DNA of 6,966 nt, taken from NCBI GenBank assembly GCA_017546745.1, contig JAFYRZ010000068.1:1-6966 (forward strand). The letters are read 5' to 3'. This document shows, piece by piece, positions 4,600 through 6,966 of the stretch. How positions within the stretch are numbered: the first letter of the stretch is position 1; the number at the start of each line of letters is the position of its first letter. The notes below the pieces were generated by a model. It saw only the letters and a program-made list of their open reading frames with translations, did not search any database and was not told the origin of the DNA. The translations under genes and the position numbers were made by a program. The stretch is from Clostridia bacterium. GTDB taxonomy: Bacteria > Bacillota_A > Clostridia > Oscillospirales > CAG-272.

Positions 4600-5304
4600 T
4601 TGGAGCAGATCTATACTATACCGGTCAACGAGGCGTTTGACCTCGTAGGAGAAAAGCCGGAATGCGGATGTCCCTTCTGCGTTCTTTTCAGAAAGCTTCA
4701 GGAGGACGAGCTTGATATAATACTCGGCGCGTCTATGATGGAGCCGGATATCAGAATAAAGACAAACGAGCAGGGCTTCTGCCTTACGCACTATCAGATG
4801 ATGCTTAAGAGAAAGCGTATGCTCGGTATGGGTCTTATACTCGAGAGCCATCTTGAAGAGGTCAAGAAAAGACTTTCTCCGAAAATGCTCCTCGGCAATA
4901 AAATGACAGCGGCGATAGGCGCTCTTTCCGAGCTTGAGGAAAGCTGCTACGTTTGCACAAGGCGCGACAAAAACCTTAACGCTATGATCGCTACGGCGGT
5001 ATACCTCTTTGAGGCAGACCCCGATTTCAGAGAGAAGCTTAAGCGCACCCCCTACTTCTGCCTGCCGCACTACCGTATGATGATAGACTACGCGCAAAAG
5101 AAGATGCCTAAGCGCATCCTGCTGGATTTTTACAGTGCGGTGCACGAGATACAGGAGAGGTATATAGATTCTCTTGGAAACGACGTTAGCTGGTTCTGCA
5201 AAAAGTTTGATTACAGATACGACGACGAGCCCTGGTATAACTCCAAGGACTCGGTGCAAAGAACGATAAAATTCCTCTCGGGCGCGCCCGACGAGAATAA
5301 CTGA
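4600..5304 (+). CDS. DUF6062-like protein with two Cys/His modules
   Basis: The 234-residue soluble protein starts at TTG behind a good ribosome site. It opens with YTIPVNEAF, typical of the Firmicutes family I recall as DUF6062, whose function is not known. Two similar modules are visible: CGCPFC (22-27) with GFCLTHYQMM (59-68), and CYVC (116-119) with FCLPHYRMM (153-161). Each has a CxxC pair and, about 35 residues on, CxxHY followed by a basic helix. This looks like an internal duplication, with probable zinc sites at C24/C27/C61/H64 and C116/C119/C154/H157. The tail WFCKKFDYRYDDEPW (198-212) is also characteristic. There is no signal peptide or membrane segment. The ATPase gene follows after 17 nt, so the two are co-transcribed and may act together. 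Family placement is from memory of motifs. Confidence 0.88.
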   Translation: MEQIYTIPVNEAFDLVGEKPECGCPFCVLFRKLQEDELDIILGASMMEPDIRIKTNEQGFCLTHYQMMLKRKRMLGMGLILESHLEEVKKRLSPKMLLGNKMTAAIGALSELEESCYVCTRRDKNLNAMIATAVYLFEADPDFREKLKRTPYFCLPHYRMMIDYAQKKMPKRILLDFYSAVHEIQERYIDSLGNDVSWFCKKFDYRYDDEPWYNSKDSVQRTIKFLSGAPDENN

Positions 5305-5321
5305 CCCCCACGGAGGTAGCT

Positions 5322-6966
5322 ATGATAATTGAAAAAATAGTCATCAAAAGCTTTGGACTTCTTACCGATATGACCCTCGAGTTTTCCGACGGCGTTAACG
5401 TTATAGAGGGAAGAAACGAGTCGGGAAAAAGCACCATTGCGGCGTTTATCCGCTATATGCTCTACGGCTTTGACAATACCGAGCCGGACGATCTTCCGAG
5501 CGAGAGAAGAAAGAGAATAAACTGGGATACCGGCGTTGCCGCAGGCTCTATGTACGTCAGGGTCAAGGGCAAGAGATACCTTATCACAAGGACCACCACC
5601 CCCACCGACACCGATTCCGCAAGACCCACCTATCGCGAGGACGCGTCTATTGTTGACCTCGAGACGGGAAGCCCTGCGTTTGGCAAGATGCCAGCAGGCG
5701 AGGTGTTCTTCGGCGTTGACCGCGAGCTTTTCGATAACACCGCGTTTATCGGTCAGATAAACGACGCCGGCATTAACGAGGGCAAGGTCAAGGAGGCTAT
5801 CGAGAATATCCTCTTTTCGGGTAACGAGAGAATAAACACCCAGCGCGCAACAGGCAAGATCTCGGATAAGATGGACGCGCTTCTTCATAAGAGCGGCTCG
5901 GGCGGCGCTATATTCGACCTCGTCAGAAGAAGCGAGGATTTCAAGGCGAGAATAGACCGCACCAACGAGGATAACAAGAAGATCCTCGCAAAGGAGACCG
6001 AGCTTTATGAGATCCGCGACGCAAGAGAGAGAGCGATAGAGGACAGAGAGCATTTCAGGGAGATAGACGGCTGCTACAATAACCTTATGGTTATTCAGAC
6101 CTTTGACAGGCTCCACGAGCTTGAGGAGCAGAGCGAGCGCGCGGGCGAGGCATACGCCGCGTTTATCCGCGATAACGCAAAGGACGGCTTTACTCCCGAC
6201 GAGGAGTATCTTACCGAGCTTGCCGTCGCGCGTGAGCTTGTTAATAAGGATTACCAGAGGCTTACCGAGGCGGAGGAGCTTCTCGCCTCTCATAAGGGTG
6301 AGTCGGGTATAACGAGAGAGACCGAGGGGCTTATCGAGAAGTGCGATACCCTTGGCGGAGAGGCTGCCGTGCTTAAGCGCGCTGCGAGCGCCCGTATGGG
6401 GATCGTGAAGTGGCTTGCCTGCGGTATTTTCGGCATTCTTGCGGCTGTTTGTGCGCTCGTTTCGGTGCTTGTCGGCAAGGACGGTGATCTTACCCCCACC
6501 CTCGTTACACTCTTTAGCATTGGCGGCGGTGTTTCGCTTCTTTTCGCTATCGTATCCTTTATTCTTGCTATCAAGAGCCGCGGTGCTGTAAAAACGCTTG
6601 CGGCATCCTTCGGTATGAAGGGATATTCCGACCTTCGCGGAAAGCTCGCACATATTTCCGAGGCGCGCATTCGCCGCGACACTATGATAAGTGCGCTCGA
6701 GGCAGCAGAGGCGGCGGTTGCCTCGGCAAAGGAGAGCTATGCGGCGTCTAAATCGAGGCTTGCCGCAGCGGTTGGAAAATGGGCTTGCGGCGCACCCGCG
6801 GGCGAGCTTGGCGAATTCCTCGACGCGCTTGACGCAAGAGTAAGAGAGTTCCTTAATAAGAAAAACGAGCTTCTTAACGAAAAGATCAACACCGAGCTTA
6901 CCGTTAAGGATATAAGACAGACCCTCGCAAACAAGAGCGAGATAGACATAAGGGCGCAGGTCTCTC
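5322..6966 (+). CDS. Membrane-anchored SMC/YhaN-like AAA ATPase, N-terminal part (3' end outside window)
   Basis: 548 codons are visible without a stop. The N terminus is an ABC/SMC-type ATPase head: MIIEKIVIKSFG, Walker A GRNESGKST (30-38) and FIGQIND (about 145-151), as in YhaN/SbcC-like proteins. A charged coiled coil follows (from about residue 195), then two hydrophobic segments at about 359-385 and 394-417 separated by a short polar turn, then a second Ala/Glu-rich coiled coil. The signature motif, Walker B and second head half should lie past the window. Two membrane spans inside the coiled coil are known in YhaN-type proteins, so this head likely works at the membrane; DNA binding is inferred from the family. 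GGAGG (5312-5316) precedes the ATG by 5 nt. The partner nuclease often found beside YhaN/SbcC is not upstream; the DUF6062-like gene is. Confidence 0.9.
   Translation, partial: MIIEKIVIKSFGLLTDMTLEFSDGVNVIEGRNESGKSTIAAFIRYMLYGFDNTEPDDLPSERRKRINWDTGVAAGSMYVRVKGKRYLITRTTTPTDTDSARPTYREDASIVDLETGSPAFGKMPAGEVFFGVDRELFDNTAFIGQINDAGINEGKVKEAIENILFSGNERINTQRATGKISDKMDALLHKSGSGGAIFDLVRRSEDFKARIDRTNEDNKKILAKETELYEIRDARERAIEDREHFREIDGCYNNLMVIQTFDRLHELEEQSERAGEAYAAFIRDNAKDGFTPDEEYLTELAVARELVNKDYQRLTEAEELLASHKGESGITRETEGLIEKCDTLGGEAAVLKRAASARMGIVKWLACGIFGILAAVCALVSVLVGKDGDLTPTLVTLFSIGGGVSLLFAIVSFILAIKSRGAVKTLAASFGMKGYSDLRGKLAHISEARIRRDTMISALEAAEAAVASAKESYAASKSRLAAAVGKWACGAPAGELGEFLDALDARVREFLNKKNELLNEKINTELTVKDIRQTLANKSEIDIRAQVS

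Noticed and set aside
4561..5259. Minus-strand open frame (232 codons) opposite the DUF6062-like gene
   Set aside because: It is antisense to a gene with conserved Cys/His motifs, a ribosome site and a promoter; the opposite frame shows no motif.
5211..6653. Long minus-strand open frame (480 codons) opposite the ATPase gene
   Set aside because: It has no ribosome site, its translation is low-order Leu/Ala/Arg-rich text, and it mirrors the codon bias of the real gene on the plus strand with its clear Walker A motif.

Overview
The window looks like a Gram-positive Clostridia genome, probably a gut Oscillospirales/Ruminococcaceae-type lineage. Pointers are an RHS-repeat remnant of clostridial type, a DUF6062-type protein, a YhaN-like SMC ATPase, strong AGGAGG-like ribosome sites and consensus sigma-A promoters. 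The lineage is inferred from gene content, not from a marker match.

Layout. 3-1400 (+): 3' part of infB (IF-2), closed by a strong terminator with a perfect 19-bp stem. About 1413-3480 is an accessory, AT-richer stretch. Its real signals are nearly all on the minus strand. Read in the direction of transcription it holds: a 45-codon small ORF followed by a terminator; a consensus promoter that opens onto an untranslated RHS-protein remnant; an orphan 411-residue lipoprotein and its terminator; then a second consensus promoter driving a 14-codon micro-ORF that ends at the back side of the infB terminator. 3494-4444 (-): an OGG-type 8-oxoguanine DNA glycosylase with an unusual cysteine cluster. 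4465-4600: a control region in which the glycosylase promoter and the promoter of the rightward operon face each other across a 9-bp inverted repeat. 4600-6966 (+): a two-gene operon, a DUF6062-like protein with two Cys/His modules (TTG start) and a membrane-anchored SMC/YhaN-like ATPase that runs off the window.

How the parts fit. infB, the glycosylase and the DUF6062-ATPase operon look like resident chromosome. The glycosylase and the SMC-like ATPase both point to DNA maintenance and may be co-controlled from the shared intergenic region, although that link is only inference. The middle block looks like acquired, partly decayed RHS-type cargo. No tRNA, rRNA, CRISPR array, transposase or known riboswitch was recognised. 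The least explained items are the 14-codon transcription unit, the promoter that starts exactly at the RHS remnant, and the facing promoters with their palindrome.
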